From a virus, in the IMG/VR virus record IMGVR_UViG_3300044979_000046, positions 1 to 56,892 of that record: DNA of 56,892 nucleotides; one strand, written 5' to 3'. Made by a program: the position numbers and the translations under genes. The notes under the pieces are model-generated. The model ran no database searches, was not told where the DNA came from, and was given only the letters and a program-made list of their open reading frames with translations. This document shows positions 1-6,514 of the stretch, piece after piece. The first letter of the stretch is position 1; every line of letters starts with the position of its first letter.

Positions 1-119
1 AGCATGGCAGGGTAGGGTACTGCCGCGGCACCGATGGGTAGGGCGATGGAAGTGTGCAACCAAGTATGGTATAGCAGTGGCGTTGTCGAGGTCGCCTGGT
101 CCGGCGTGGGCAATGAAGG
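1..119 (+). repeat. G-rich degenerate repeat tract, left edge
   Basis: Noncoding-looking tract with recurring tokens such as GGTAGGG, GCGATGGAAG, GGCAATGAAGG. It has the same character as the larger tract at 2844-3490. A short open frame starting at 34 crosses it, but it has no SD sequence and a composition typical of the repeats, so I do not call it a gene. Confidence 0.5.
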
Positions 120-143
120 AACACCGCAAATCATCGCGGTGTT
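120..143 (+). promoter_or_regulatory. Intercistronic hairpin before first gene
   Basis: AACACCGC (120-127) pairs perfectly with GCGGTGTT (136-143). It lies shortly upstream of the AAAGGGGGAG ribosome binding site of the gene at 171. It is the first of a series of gene-junction hairpins in this region. Confidence 0.5.
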
Positions 144-170
144 TAAGCAACCACAGAAAGGGGGAGCAAG

Positions 171-401
171 TTGCATGAGTACCTGTACGATCTATGGTAC
201 TGGTTCCGGGGCGTAAAATGCCCATACGAACCATGCAACCATAAACTATACGGATGGAAAAAACACAAATGCGTTGGAACGCCTGCCGAATACAAGCGTG
301 CGACCATAAAAGCGTTACGTGAGTTACTGGGGAAGTTACCAGCAACTCGACAGACGCACGAAACTTATGAACTAATTAAAAAACTCGAAGACGAAAAATG
401 A
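171..401 (+). CDS. Hypothetical protein with Cys/His cluster
   Basis: Predicted 76-residue protein of unknown function. The ATG follows an AAAGGGGGAG ribosome binding site. Residues 17-34 contain C-P-Y-E-P-C-N-H and a later H-K-C, which could hold one zinc ion. The rest is a basic, helical C-terminal half (ALRELLGK, ELIKKLEDEK). It is the first of a run of small co-directional early genes. I do not recognise a family, and the zinc site is an inference from residue spacing only. Confidence 0.55.
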   Translation: MHEYLYDLWYWFRGVKCPYEPCNHKLYGWKKHKCVGTPAEYKRATIKALRELLGKLPATRQTHETYELIKKLEDEK

Positions 402-456
402 AGGAGCATGGGTCACTTCACCGCTGACCTGTGCTTAAATTTCAAAGGAGAGAATT

Positions 457-720
457 ATGCTAACAGATATTCGTCCGATGCCGCTAATCAACTTATCGAT
501 CTGCCCTTGTGGAGACAGTGTATTGAAAGACGAGATTAAACTTGGAACGGTCTATAAGTTAGATTTCAAAGATGTCGAGTTAAACTGGCGGTATATTTGC
601 GGTGGGTGCGGAAGGTTAATGCAAGTTCCAGTTATCAGAGTAGATCGAGATGGGTCAAACGGTTATTTGCCTCAAGCGTTATTTATGAAGGTAGGGGATG
701 GAAACTCCCCCTATAAGTAA
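457..720 (+). CDS. Small zinc-ribbon-like hypothetical protein
   Basis: 87-residue protein of unknown function. The start is fixed by a textbook AAAGGAGAG site six bases before the ATG. It has a C-P-C-G pair near residue 17 and a C-G-G-C-G pair near residue 49, the arrangement of a small zinc ribbon. The final 15 codons lie in a 63 bp segment that is repeated downstream at 994-1055, so the 3' end of this gene has been duplicated. Confidence 0.65.
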   Translation: MLTDIRPMPLINLSICPCGDSVLKDEIKLGTVYKLDFKDVELNWRYICGGCGRLMQVPVIRVDRDGSNGYLPQALFMKVGDGNSPYK

Positions 721-735
721 ACTTGAAAGGAGAGA
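673..735 (+). repeat. Direct repeat, copy 1 (gene end plus RBS)
   Basis: A 63 bp stretch covering the last codons and stop of the gene ending at 720, the GGGG...CCCC mini-hairpin and the SD of the next gene. It recurs nearly identically at 994-1055 with about two substitutions and one missing C. Confidence 0.8.
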
Positions 736-739
736 GTTT

Positions 740-991
740 ATGCCCGGTAATTACTACTTAGCACTAGGAGCATGCTTGTTCTTTTTCATGCTCTTCTTTA
801 CAATGGGCATCGGAACGGCTTTGGATCACACTATGTCATGGTATCGGAGAATAGGAATAAGTTTGTTCTTCTTTTGCATGCCGTTCTTCGTTGGTCGCGA
901 CACGTATAAAGCTGATCACGCTCTTGTCGCATCCCAACCACAAATTTCAACACCATCCGTACCAACTCACTGGTACAAAGGGGGAGAATAA
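740..991 (+). CDS. Small two-helix membrane protein
   Basis: 83-residue protein starting at the ATG at 740, seven bases after AAAGGAG; a longer frame from 698 overlaps the previous gene and lacks an SD. Two hydrophobic segments (about residues 5-27 and 34-50, rich in Phe and Leu) predict two membrane crossings, followed by a polar tail. Function unknown. It sits exactly between the two copies of the 63 bp direct repeat, as if inserted or left behind by a duplication of the neighbouring gene end. Confidence 0.6.
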   Translation: MPGNYYLALGACLFFFMLFFTMGIGTALDHTMSWYRRIGISLFFFCMPFFVGRDTYKADHALVASQPQISTPSVPTHWYKGGE

Positions 992-993
992 AG

Positions 994-1055
994 CAAGCAT
1001 TATTTATGAAGGTAGGGGATTGAAACTCCCCTATAAGTAAACTTGAAAGGAGAGA
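994..1055 (+). repeat. Direct repeat, copy 2
   Basis: Second copy of the segment at 673-735. It still contains the codons for the C-terminal end of the upstream zinc-ribbon gene, now without a gene body in front, and supplies the SD for the gene at 1059. Confidence 0.8.
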
Positions 1056-1058
1056 AAA

Positions 1059-1793
1059 ATGAAAGAGAACTATGACTTTTCAGGGGGTGTTCGCGGTAAG
1101 TATGTTTATCGTGAAGGCTTGCCAGAAATGCCCAGCAGGATTAAAAAATTGCTAATCGATCCAAAACGCGGTTATCCAGTTCCAAAGTTTGTGGAATGGT
1201 TAATTGGAACAGGAAATGATGCGAAGACGGTCGAGCCAGGAACACCAGGTTCTTATCCTGAGTTCCGCGCCATGCGGCGAGATTTTCTCATTGATTGCGT
1301 GGAACATAGTTTATGCTGGGTTTGCGGTGACCCGTTAGGAAAATGGGTAACCTTTGTAGCTGGGCCGATGTGCGGGGTTAATCGCATATCAGCGGAACCA
1401 CCGTCTCATCACGATTGCGCTACCTTTTCCGCCAAAGCTTGCCCTTTTTTGACGATGCCAAAGATGGTTCGGCGTGAGGATGACCTTATTGACAATAAGA
1501 AACTTGTCGATATGTCTGCGGGAATGGCGATAGCTCGTAATCCAGGTGTTGCTATGTTATGGACGACAGATCGATATGTTGTTATCCAGGACAAAGGTGG
1601 TTTGTTGTTTCGTATGGCCGATCCATTAAAGGTGGAATGGTATGCGGAAGGACGGTTAGCCAGCCGCGAGGAGGTCATTAAGTCGGTGAACTCCGGTCTT
1701 CCAACACTGGAAGAAGCTTGTGAAGGCGACAAAGAACAACTTGAACTGCTAGCCAATATGGTAGTAGAATTCATGCCGAATGTGCCAGCATAG
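1059..1793 (+). CDS. Conserved phage protein with Cys motifs
   Basis: 244 residues. The N-terminus (ENYDFSGGVRGKYV, residues 3-16) resembles a short conserved YDFS-G-RGK segment seen in some antitoxin-like and phage proteins. The central part has C-W-V-C-G (about residue 84), a G-P-M-C motif, P-P-S-H-H-D-C and A-C-P-F-L, together a likely metal-binding core. From memory this central pattern occurs in uncharacterised phage and plasmid proteins; I know no assigned function. The start is supported by AAAGGAGAG at the end of the second direct repeat. A - strand frame from 1409 to 1816 is a shadow. Confidence 0.75.
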   Translation: MKENYDFSGGVRGKYVYREGLPEMPSRIKKLLIDPKRGYPVPKFVEWLIGTGNDAKTVEPGTPGSYPEFRAMRRDFLIDCVEHSLCWVCGDPLGKWVTFVAGPMCGVNRISAEPPSHHDCATFSAKACPFLTMPKMVRREDDLIDNKKLVDMSAGMAIARNPGVAMLWTTDRYVVIQDKGGLLFRMADPLKVEWYAEGRLASREEVIKSVNSGLPTLEEACEGDKEQLELLANMVVEFMPNVPA

Positions 1794-1799
1794 TTAAGC

Positions 1800-1881
1800 C
1801 TTGTAACGTTTTGCAATGGAGTAGTTAGGTTGAGTAAAGGAAAAGCCTAGTGGGGTAAGGTGCTGTTTGGCGTAGATGAAG
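1800..1881 (+). repeat. Short G-rich degenerate repeat tract
   Basis: Sequence of the same style as 2844-3490: GCAATGGAGTAG, GGTTGAGTAAAGG, GGGGTAAGGTG. No reading frame with an SD is present. Confidence 0.45.
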
Positions 1882-1882
1882 G

Positions 1883-1905
1883 AACCAGGGGTTAAACCTC
1901 TGGTT
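1883..1905 (+). promoter_or_regulatory. Intercistronic hairpin
   Basis: AACCAGGGG pairs with CCTCTGGTT (one G-U pair). It is followed after 15 bases by the TAGGAGAG ribosome binding site of the gene at 1933. Confidence 0.5.
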
Positions 1906-1932
1906 TAAACTCACGAGTTAGGAGAGATTTTC

Positions 1933-2313
1933 ATGGGTAAAAGTCAATTGACAAAAGAACGTGTTCATAAAATATTAGTGGACACGATGATTCACCCGGA
2001 AGAAATCAAGCCCAAGGAATTTGCCAAGATAATAGTTCATGGAATAAAACTCAGTTACAGTTTTAGCCCTGAGCGGTTAAAGTGGCATCGCAAAGCGATT
2101 ATGGGAATGCTAAGCGACCTTGAAGAGAAATTTATTGTCGAAGGTCAAGGTGAATTCTTTGAAAGAATGACCGTTGACCGACACGGTAATAAATGGGGTG
2201 ACGAAAACGACGCTGAAGAACTATTGGTGCTAGCGGGAGCGGTCAATATGATTCGTTCACGGCTGGCGGTTCACGATAGTTGGATAATCGGTTTTGTGAT
2301 CCCAAGGCAATAG
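1933..2313 (+). CDS. Hypothetical protein
   Basis: 126-residue soluble protein, acidic in its C-terminal half, with no motif I recognise. The start at 1933 follows TTAGGAGAG. A mostly helical N-terminus (residues 1-70) and a single Trp-rich C-terminal segment can be seen. It lies in the run of small early genes; no function can be inferred. Confidence 0.65.
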   Translation: MGKSQLTKERVHKILVDTMIHPEEIKPKEFAKIIVHGIKLSYSFSPERLKWHRKAIMGMLSDLEEKFIVEGQGEFFERMTVDRHGNKWGDENDAEELLVLAGAVNMIRSRLAVHDSWIIGFVIPRQ

Positions 2314-2346
2314 TAGGGCCTTATTAAGCGATGCTTTGGCGGTAAA

Positions 2347-2556
2347 GTGATGAACATCAAACGTTTTATTCAAAAATTCTACGATCTTGGAAATCCACGT
2401 CGTTGTCTTCAAGGTTGTGGACAATTCGTTCCGAAGGACAAACTATTTTGTTCGCCAGAATGTTTAGCGCGATATAACCCTGAGACGTGGGGTGAAGGTC
2501 GCGGAAGTCAAACATTAGTTCCTGTCTTGAAAAAAAGTTTGAAGGCTACCAGATAA
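2347..2556 (+). CDS. Small treble-clef-like zinc protein
   Basis: About 69 residues from GTG 2347, or 68 from ATG 2350; neither has a good SD, so the start is uncertain. It contains C-L-Q-G-C-G-Q-F and, 12 residues later, F-C-S-P-E-C-L-A-R-Y, a C-x3-C...C-x3-C arrangement like small zinc fingers of the treble-clef type. The stop codon lies in the loop of a hairpin (CTACCAG-ATAAAA-CTGGTAG, 2545-2562). Function unknown. Confidence 0.55.
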   Translation: MMNIKRFIQKFYDLGNPRRCLQGCGQFVPKDKLFCSPECLARYNPETWGEGRGSQTLVPVLKKSLKATR

Positions 2557-2562
2557 AACTGG
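2545..2562 (+). promoter_or_regulatory. Hairpin with stop codon in loop
   Basis: CTACCAG...CTGGTAG stem spanning the end of the preceding gene, whose TAA stop is in the loop. A second short pair (AAGGCT...AGCCTT) and the AAGGAGAGG ribosome binding site of the gene at 2597 follow. Probably links the translation of neighbouring genes or protects mRNA ends. Confidence 0.5.
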
Positions 2563-2596
2563 TAGTAAAGGCTCAAAAGCCTTTAAGGAGAGGACT

Positions 2597-2734
2597 ATGG
2601 AAATTGTATTGGATTTTTTGGTTATCGCAATCTGTGTAGCTGGATTTAAGTTTACAACTACAATTCCAGCACCGCCACCAAAGTCAGAAGAACGATTCCG
2701 TTACAAAGTTCCACCTGCTAACGGATTGAATTGA
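2597..2734 (+). CDS. 45-residue single-pass membrane protein
   Basis: A very short gene with a strong ribosome binding site (AAGGAGAGG, three bases before the ATG). The first 20 residues (VLDFLVIAICVAGF) form one membrane helix. Then follow a Pro-rich linker (I-P-A-P-P-P-K) and a charged C-terminus. Function unknown; holin- or exclusion-type small membrane proteins look similar, but nothing distinguishes them here. Confidence 0.55.
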   Translation: MEIVLDFLVIAICVAGFKFTTTIPAPPPKSEERFRYKVPPANGLN

Positions 2735-2742
2735 GTATAAAA

Positions 2743-2843
2743 ATTACAGCCTTTAGTGGACGCCTCCCTTGAGGGTCTGCTTATTTTTATTGGTTCCTCT
2801 CCGGTAAGTGGACCAGGTTGAGGCGTCCAATAAGGGCTGTAAT
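2743..2843 (+). ncRNA. Long imperfect hairpin, left of repeat tract
   Basis: The arm at 2743-2766 pairs with the arm at 2820-2843 at 22 of 24 positions (ATTACAGCC...GGACGCCTC against GAGGCGTCC...GGCTGTAAT). An inner GGTC/GACC pair lies at 2774-2777 and 2811-2814. The apical part contains TTCCTCTCC (2794-2802), complementary to the GGAGAGGA of the ribosome binding site at 2586-2593. It carries no reading frame and marks the left edge of the repeat tract. Likely a structured RNA or mRNA-end stabiliser; identity unknown. Confidence 0.55.
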
Positions 2844-3490
2844 CGTATCAGCAAAGTATAGTGTGGTGTAACACGCAATGGTGGGGCGTGTCCTGGTTGG
2901 GCGGTGGTAAAGCGATACGTGGTGGGGCTGGGTAGTGGCAAAGTGATGTTAGGTTTAGTTCTGCATTGGAAAAGTGCTGCCAAGTTTAGTATTGCGCTGG
3001 CAATGTGAGGCAAAGTAACGTACGGCAATGGAAAGGTGTGGTTGGGTGGAGCACTGGTGAGGTCGAGTAACGCAAGGCGCTGCGACAGTAAGGTAAAGCT
3101 GAGTTATGTCGTGTGTCGGCAAGGCGAGGCGGCGTTCGGTCCTGGTATCGCAGAGCTGAGCGACGTGGCGGTAATGATAGGTGGTGTCAAGTTTCGCCAC
3201 GGCAAGGTAGCGTCTAGTTTAGTAGTGTCACGGCAAAGTGAGGCTTGGTGACGGAAAGGTGCGGCTATGTCCTGTTTAGCACTGCATTGGCAAGGAAAAG
3301 TCTTGTGAGGTGTCGGTAGTGTAGGGTGAGGTAATGGCTGAGTCAAGCAGTGGGCGCATGGGCGTTGTGATATGAAGCGATGTCGGTATCGGCATTGTTG
3401 GGTAGAGTAAAGCACTAGAACTGCAAGGTGAGGTTAAACAATGGCGTCGTACTGAAAGCGATGGAAGGGTTAGGCACAGCACAGCACTAG
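2844..3490 (+). repeat. Degenerate G-rich repeat array, noncoding
   Basis: About 650 bases with strong G-over-C bias on this strand. It is built from loosely repeated words: GGCAAGG or GGCAATGG, GGTAAAGC, GCAAAGTGA, TTAGCACTGCATTGG, AGCGATG. Unit boundaries are fuzzy (roughly 30-55 bases) and no fixed period is visible. Open frames on the other strand (Pro/Thr/His-rich, overlapping one another) arise from the composition and lack SD sites. It is flanked by the hairpins at 2743-2843 and 3497-3578. Similar short tracts lie at 1-119, 1800-1881 and 5160-5305. Confidence 0.7.
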
Positions 3491-3496
3491 CTGTGC

Positions 3497-3578
3497 TTGA
3501 GCGGCAAATAGTATTGGCTTAAGAGTAGGATCGAGTAGAGTACACGTCCGAAGATGCCAATGATTATTTGTCGCTCAA
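3497..3578 (+). ncRNA. Long imperfect hairpin, right of repeat tract
   Basis: The arm at 3497-3518 (TTGAGCGGCAAATAG...) pairs with the arm at 3556-3578 (...TATTTGTCGCTCAA), with a few mismatches and one bulge. A further small hairpin (CACAG...CTGTG) sits immediately left. It mirrors the hairpin at 2743-2843 on the other side of the repeat array. Confidence 0.5.
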
Positions 3579-3606
3579 GGACATCTAGTCCAAATCAAGG
3601 AGAGGT

Positions 3607-4080
3607 ATGAATGGCAAAAAACAATATAGTACCGATTATTCGCAGGGGTTCGCGGTCGGTTTCCTTTATGCCAGCACCGAGCAAAACATTAACACCGTCG
3701 TTGCTCAGGCAGGGGGCACACTTTCTGGACAAGACCTTGCCAGAAGGTTGGGGGAGCTTCTTTTATCCAAGACGAGCGGGTGGGTATTGGACAGTGCCGA
3801 ACGTTTGCCCAAAGTGCGGGCATACACCTCCAAAAGATATGCGATCTCCACTGGCTCGAAGAAGGTACATGTTCGTCCACGTACTGACAGTACACAACCG
3901 AAGCTAAGTCCTCAAGCTATTTATTGGGGAAAGATGACGCCATTGCAACGAAAACGAGAGATGATTCGTCGTGGAATGCTTGGCGGCAAAAAACAGAAAA
4001 CAAAAGCATATCGTGAAAAAATGAGTTTAATTCAAAAAGCGATATGGGCGAAGAAAAGAGAATTGAAGGCTGCCGCGTAA
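3607..4080 (+). CDS. Hypothetical protein with basic C-terminal tail
   Basis: 157 residues. The N-terminal part (YSQGFAVGFLYAS, then LSGQDLARRLGELLLS) is amphipathic. The C-terminal 50 residues are strongly basic (LQRKREMIRR, GGKKQKTKAYREKM, IWAKKRELK), suggesting nucleic-acid binding. The ATG is four bases after AAGGAG. A second frame, 3611-3907, is nested inside in the +1 phase with equally good SD spacing, and both translations look protein-like. The frame after 3907 is unambiguous. The gene ends in the CTGCCGC-GTAAT-GCGGCAG hairpin with its stop codon in the loop. Confidence 0.65.
   Translation: MNGKKQYSTDYSQGFAVGFLYASTEQNINTVVAQAGGTLSGQDLARRLGELLLSKTSGWVLDSAERLPKVRAYTSKRYAISTGSKKVHVRPRTDSTQPKLSPQAIYWGKMTPLQRKREMIRRGMLGGKKQKTKAYREKMSLIQKAIWAKKRELKAAA
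3611..3907 (+). CDS. Possible overlapping gene with zinc knuckle
   Basis: 98-residue reading frame in a different phase from the 3607 gene. Its ATG is eight bases after the same AAGGAG. The translation contains V-C-P-K-C-G-H (about residue 65) and aromatic segments (GWGSFFYPRRAGGYW) that look like a real small protein. G+C is visibly higher here than in neighbouring genes, as expected if two frames are constrained. It may instead be a chance frame; only comparative data can decide. Confidence 0.4.
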   Translation: MAKNNIVPIIRRGSRSVSFMPAPSKTLTPSLLRQGAHFLDKTLPEGWGSFFYPRRAGGYWTVPNVCPKCGHTPPKDMRSPLARRRYMFVHVLTVHNRS

Positions 4081-4088
4081 TGCGGCAG
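4070..4088 (+). repeat. CTGCCGC-GTAAT-GCGGCAG hairpin, copy 1
   Basis: 7 bp perfect stem whose five-base loop contains the TAA stop of the upstream gene. The GAAGGCTGCCGCGTAATGCG block is repeated at 4437-4455 and 4680-4698. Confidence 0.75.
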
Positions 4089-4112
4089 TAAGCAACAACC
4101 AAAGGAGAGTTA

Positions 4113-4433
4113 ATGACAGACAAGGAGTTCTTAAAAAAGTATGAAGATTTGGGGCACGCTATTCAATCTGGAATAGCTTGGCAACTTGTACTGGATCATC
4201 CCGAAGTTGCAGACATCAATAATGACGCGAATCTTCGAGCGCATAAGCATCTTCGCGTTGGAATCGATACGAACAAAGCTGATATGGGATCGCTATGCCG
4301 ATTACTTATCGAAAAAGGTATCTTCACTGAAACCGAATATAAAGAAGCCATTATTAATGGCCTTGAAAAAGAAAAGAAGTTTTACGAATCGATCATCAGT
4401 AATCGACTTGGCCGGAAAATAGATTTAGCTTGA
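4113..4433 (+). CDS. Hypothetical protein
   Basis: 106-residue, mostly helical soluble protein with an acidic N-terminus and a Lys/Glu-rich C-terminal helix. AAAGGAGAG precedes the ATG. No motif is recognised. A second frame inside (4186-4422) has no SD and is ignored. The junction hairpin repeat follows immediately after its TGA stop. Confidence 0.65.
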   Translation: MTDKEFLKKYEDLGHAIQSGIAWQLVLDHPEVADINNDANLRAHKHLRVGIDTNKADMGSLCRLLIEKGIFTETEYKEAIINGLEKEKKFYESIISNRLGRKIDLA

Positions 4434-4436
4434 AGG

Positions 4437-4455
4437 CTGCCGCGTAATGCGGCAG
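4437..4455 (+). repeat. CTGCCGC-GTAAT-GCGGCAG hairpin, copy 2
   Basis: Same hairpin as at 4070, here just downstream of the TGA stop, so only the repeat, not the stop codon, is preserved. A second hairpin (AACGGC...GCCGTT type) and an AAGGAGAGAA ribosome binding site follow. Confidence 0.7.
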
Positions 4456-4486
4456 TAACGGCGGTTGGCCGTTAAGGAGAGAACCG

Positions 4487-4690
4487 ATGTTAAACAAAGA
4501 CCATCAACTATCTGATAGGATTAGAAAACTATTTTGGTGTGTAGCATTTCCAATTCGGCTCGCTTTAAGTATCGTTGCTTGGATTTGGCTGTTCGTCGTC
4601 GCCTTGTTTCTCTATGACGTTGCTTCTGTTATTGCGACAGACATACTACAGTGGGCCTTTATCTACACGCCCAAGAAGGCTGCCGCGTAA
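4487..4690 (+). CDS. Small membrane protein
   Basis: 67 residues from ATG after TTAAGGAGAG. A long hydrophobic stretch (about residues 16-55, including VAWIWLFVVALFLYDVASVIA) predicts one long or two short membrane helices. The ending K-K-A-A-A is encoded by the hairpin repeat, as in the 3607 gene. Function unknown. Confidence 0.6.
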   Translation: MLNKDHQLSDRIRKLFWCVAFPIRLALSIVAWIWLFVVALFLYDVASVIATDILQWAFIYTPKKAAA

Positions 4691-4698
4691 TGCGGCAG
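4680..4698 (+). repeat. CTGCCGC-GTAAT-GCGGCAG hairpin, copy 3
   Basis: Third copy of the junction hairpin, with the TAA stop of the membrane protein gene in the loop. It is followed by an AACGGC-AGCTA-GCCGTT hairpin and the TGGAGAGAACC ribosome binding site of the gene at 4729. Confidence 0.75.
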
Positions 4699-4728
4699 TA
4701 ACGGCAGCTAGCCGTTCTGGAGAGAACC

Positions 4729-5154
4729 GTGGAAACAAAAGCGCAGCATGAAGTAAAAGAACTATTTGGTCAGGTTGATCTGGCTGATCCAACGGGATCG
4801 CTTCCACTCAGCGATAAAGAAGAAAATGAGGTTGTTATCGGAAAGATTGATGATGACTATCTCAAAAAGCTTTATCTTGTGGGAATGATTCATCGTCGCG
4901 AGCAAGAACGAAATGAGGTTGAGGTCAAATACGAACGTGATCCAGTGGCTCGAAAAACGTTGGAGGACTCTGTTGTTCGGTCTGGTTATCAAGCAAATGT
5001 TTTAATGAATACTTTTTGGTTTGGTGTTCGCGCTGTCTACGATCTTTGGCAAGAACAAGGCATCGGCGTTCGTGGTGACTGGAATCTTGTTCGAGAGATT
5101 GAAAAAGATGATTCTTTTGGAAAATTTTTACTCAAGAGAATTTCTGGGCAATAG
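4729..5154 (+). CDS. Hypothetical protein, GTG start
   Basis: 141-residue, charged, soluble protein. The GTG start lies five bases after TGGAGAGA. No family recognised. The central part (HRREQERNEVEVKYERDPVARKTL) is likely helical and may be a coiled coil. It belongs to the early small-gene run. Confidence 0.6.
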   Translation: METKAQHEVKELFGQVDLADPTGSLPLSDKEENEVVIGKIDDDYLKKLYLVGMIHRREQERNEVEVKYERDPVARKTLEDSVVRSGYQANVLMNTFWFGVRAVYDLWQEQGIGVRGDWNLVREIEKDDSFGKFLLKRISGQ

Positions 5155-5159
5155 CAGAG

Positions 5160-5305
5160 TCTTCTCACGCATCGCCATGGTATAGTCCGGTCGCGTATCA
5201 CAACGGTGATGTGAAGTTCGGTGAAGCATTGCCGTGGTAAAGTCAGGCAGAGTTGTGTCTCGCAACGGCGGTGTGAAGTCCAGTGAAGGTGTAGTCAGGT
5301 TAGGC
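5160..5305 (+). repeat. G-rich degenerate repeat tract
   Basis: Contains CGGTGATGTGAAGTTCGGTGAAG twice in diverged form (GGCGGTGTGAAGTCCAGTGAAGG), together with GTATCACAAC/GTCTCGCAAC and GGTAAAGTCAGGCAG. The unit here is about 60-65 bases, the clearest spacing among these tracts. It ends in the CCGGGTG-GAAAA-CACCCGG hairpin at about 5318-5336. Confidence 0.6.
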
Positions 5306-5367
5306 AACGGTGAAGGCCGGGTGGAAAACACCCGGTAAAAGCCAAAAGGCTTTTTGGAGAGAACCTA

Positions 5368-6021
5368 GTGGAGATTCGTCTGATTAGAACAGATCATCCC
5401 AAGGCACCTGTTATTGGCGCTTCTGTCTATATCATTATAGAAGAAAATGCCGAGAACGTGACCTTATTCCATCCCTTCTATCTGGAAGACTACTCAATCC
5501 CACGCGCAGAATATGTGCTATGTCGAGGCTCCGTCTTGTGGCCTGGGAATGACTTGGAAGATAATGTAAATTACGGAAAAAAGATTGTACAAATGATCGA
5601 GTCAAGAGTAGAATTCTTTCGATCTGTAAAGCGTAAATTGCCGACACGGTCAGTCTTCCGATGTCTGGCCACTTTAAAAGGTGTACCAGTCAGCGAGATC
5701 GAAAAGTCGGATATGGGTGTTGAGATAACCAGTAGCCTTGATCCAAAATCCCGAGAAGTAGTTCAATACGAGCTTGCCAAGAAATTGACAAACGCCGCGT
5801 TGGAAAAATTCAAGCGTTCCCCTAGAACCATGGAAATACTTGGAGTACTTCAAAAGGGTCCAGCAACGGTTACGGGAATTTCTTCAGTCATAAAGTACGC
5901 GCCGAAGTTGAAGGTAAGTGGACAAGATTTGGCTAAGGCCAAAGAACGAGAAATCCTATGGGTTATTCGGGAAACATTGATACCCAAGGGAATCGTTAAA
6001 GTCAAAGGAGAAAGTCAATGA
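5368..6021 (+). CDS. Hypothetical protein, GTG start
   Basis: 217 residues, soluble. The GTG is preceded by TTTGGAGAGAACC. The N-terminal half has beta-rich segments (IRLIRTD, ASVYIIIEEN). The C-terminal half is helical and basic (SREVVQYELAKKLTNAALEKFK, GPATVTGISSVIKYAP) and could be a winged-helix-like region. It overlaps the following Lys-rich gene by ATGA, so the two are probably translationally coupled. No function known to me. Confidence 0.65.
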   Translation: MEIRLIRTDHPKAPVIGASVYIIIEENAENVTLFHPFYLEDYSIPRAEYVLCRGSVLWPGNDLEDNVNYGKKIVQMIESRVEFFRSVKRKLPTRSVFRCLATLKGVPVSEIEKSDMGVEITSSLDPKSREVVQYELAKKLTNAALEKFKRSPRTMEILGVLQKGPATVTGISSVIKYAPKLKVSGQDLAKAKEREILWVIRETLIPKGIVKVKGESQ

Positions 6022-6434
6022 ACGAAAATGATGAACTAAACGGCTCCTCACCTGTTGAGGATTCAACTCCATCCGCAACTCCCAAAAAGAAAACAAAGAA
6101 GAAAGCTGCGAAGAAAGCTGCCAAGAAAACCAAGAAGAAGAAGACTGGTTCAACGGCACCTCGTGGTCGTAAGCTTTATTCTTTGCGAGCGAGCGTTAAG
6201 GTTGACGAGTTCAACCCCAAGACGCACGCGGGAGCAGTCGTCCATGCCCTGGATAAGATTGAAGAAGGGACTTCAGCGGACATCGTGGCACAAGTAACCA
6301 AGGACAAGAAAATTGTCGTTGGAATGAAAACGGGAATTAAAGGTGCAGTACAGTTCGTGCTGTGGGAACTGTCGCACAAGCGAGATGTTCTTAAGACCCG
6401 TGAAAAGACCAAAACTGAGAAGGCTGCTGCTTAA
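6018..6434 (+). CDS. Lys-rich histone H1-like tail protein
   Basis: 138 residues. Residues 22-45 are an almost unbroken Lys/Ala run (KKKTKKKAAKKAAKKTKKKK) like the tail of bacterial or eukaryotic H1-type proteins, followed by a compact domain (about residues 55-125). It probably binds DNA or RNA nonspecifically; a role in compacting phage or host DNA is an inference. The start overlaps the previous stop by ATGA with AAAGGAG upstream. A strong intrinsic terminator follows. Confidence 0.7.
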   Translation: MNENDELNGSSPVEDSTPSATPKKKTKKKAAKKAAKKTKKKKTGSTAPRGRKLYSLRASVKVDEFNPKTHAGAVVHALDKIEEGTSADIVAQVTKDKKIVVGMKTGIKGAVQFVLWELSHKRDVLKTREKTKTEKAAA

Positions 6435-6447
6435 GCCGTCCCTCGCG

Positions 6448-6477
6448 TTCCCCAGGTTAAAAGCCTGGGGAATTTTT
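6448..6477 (+). terminator. Intrinsic terminator
   Basis: TTCCCCAGG pairs with CCTGGGGAA, loop TTAAAAG, followed by a run of five T. It closes the first block of early genes. Confidence 0.85.
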
Positions 6478-6514
6478 ATGCGGTAAAAGATTGGCCAAGC
6501 AAAGGAGGTGCCTC

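Noticed and set aside
34-216. 60-residue + strand frame at the left edge
   Set aside because: No SD, crosses repeat words and the hairpin at 120-143, and overlaps the better supported gene at 171.
2753-3482. Several overlapping open frames on the - strand with Pro/Thr/His-rich sequence
   Set aside because: They lie in the G-rich repeat tract, overlap one another in different frames, lack SD sites and have composition explained by the repeats.
2844-3490. CRISPR array or retron
   Set aside because: Repeats are degenerate, no constant repeat-spacer pattern and no reverse transcriptase or cas gene nearby.
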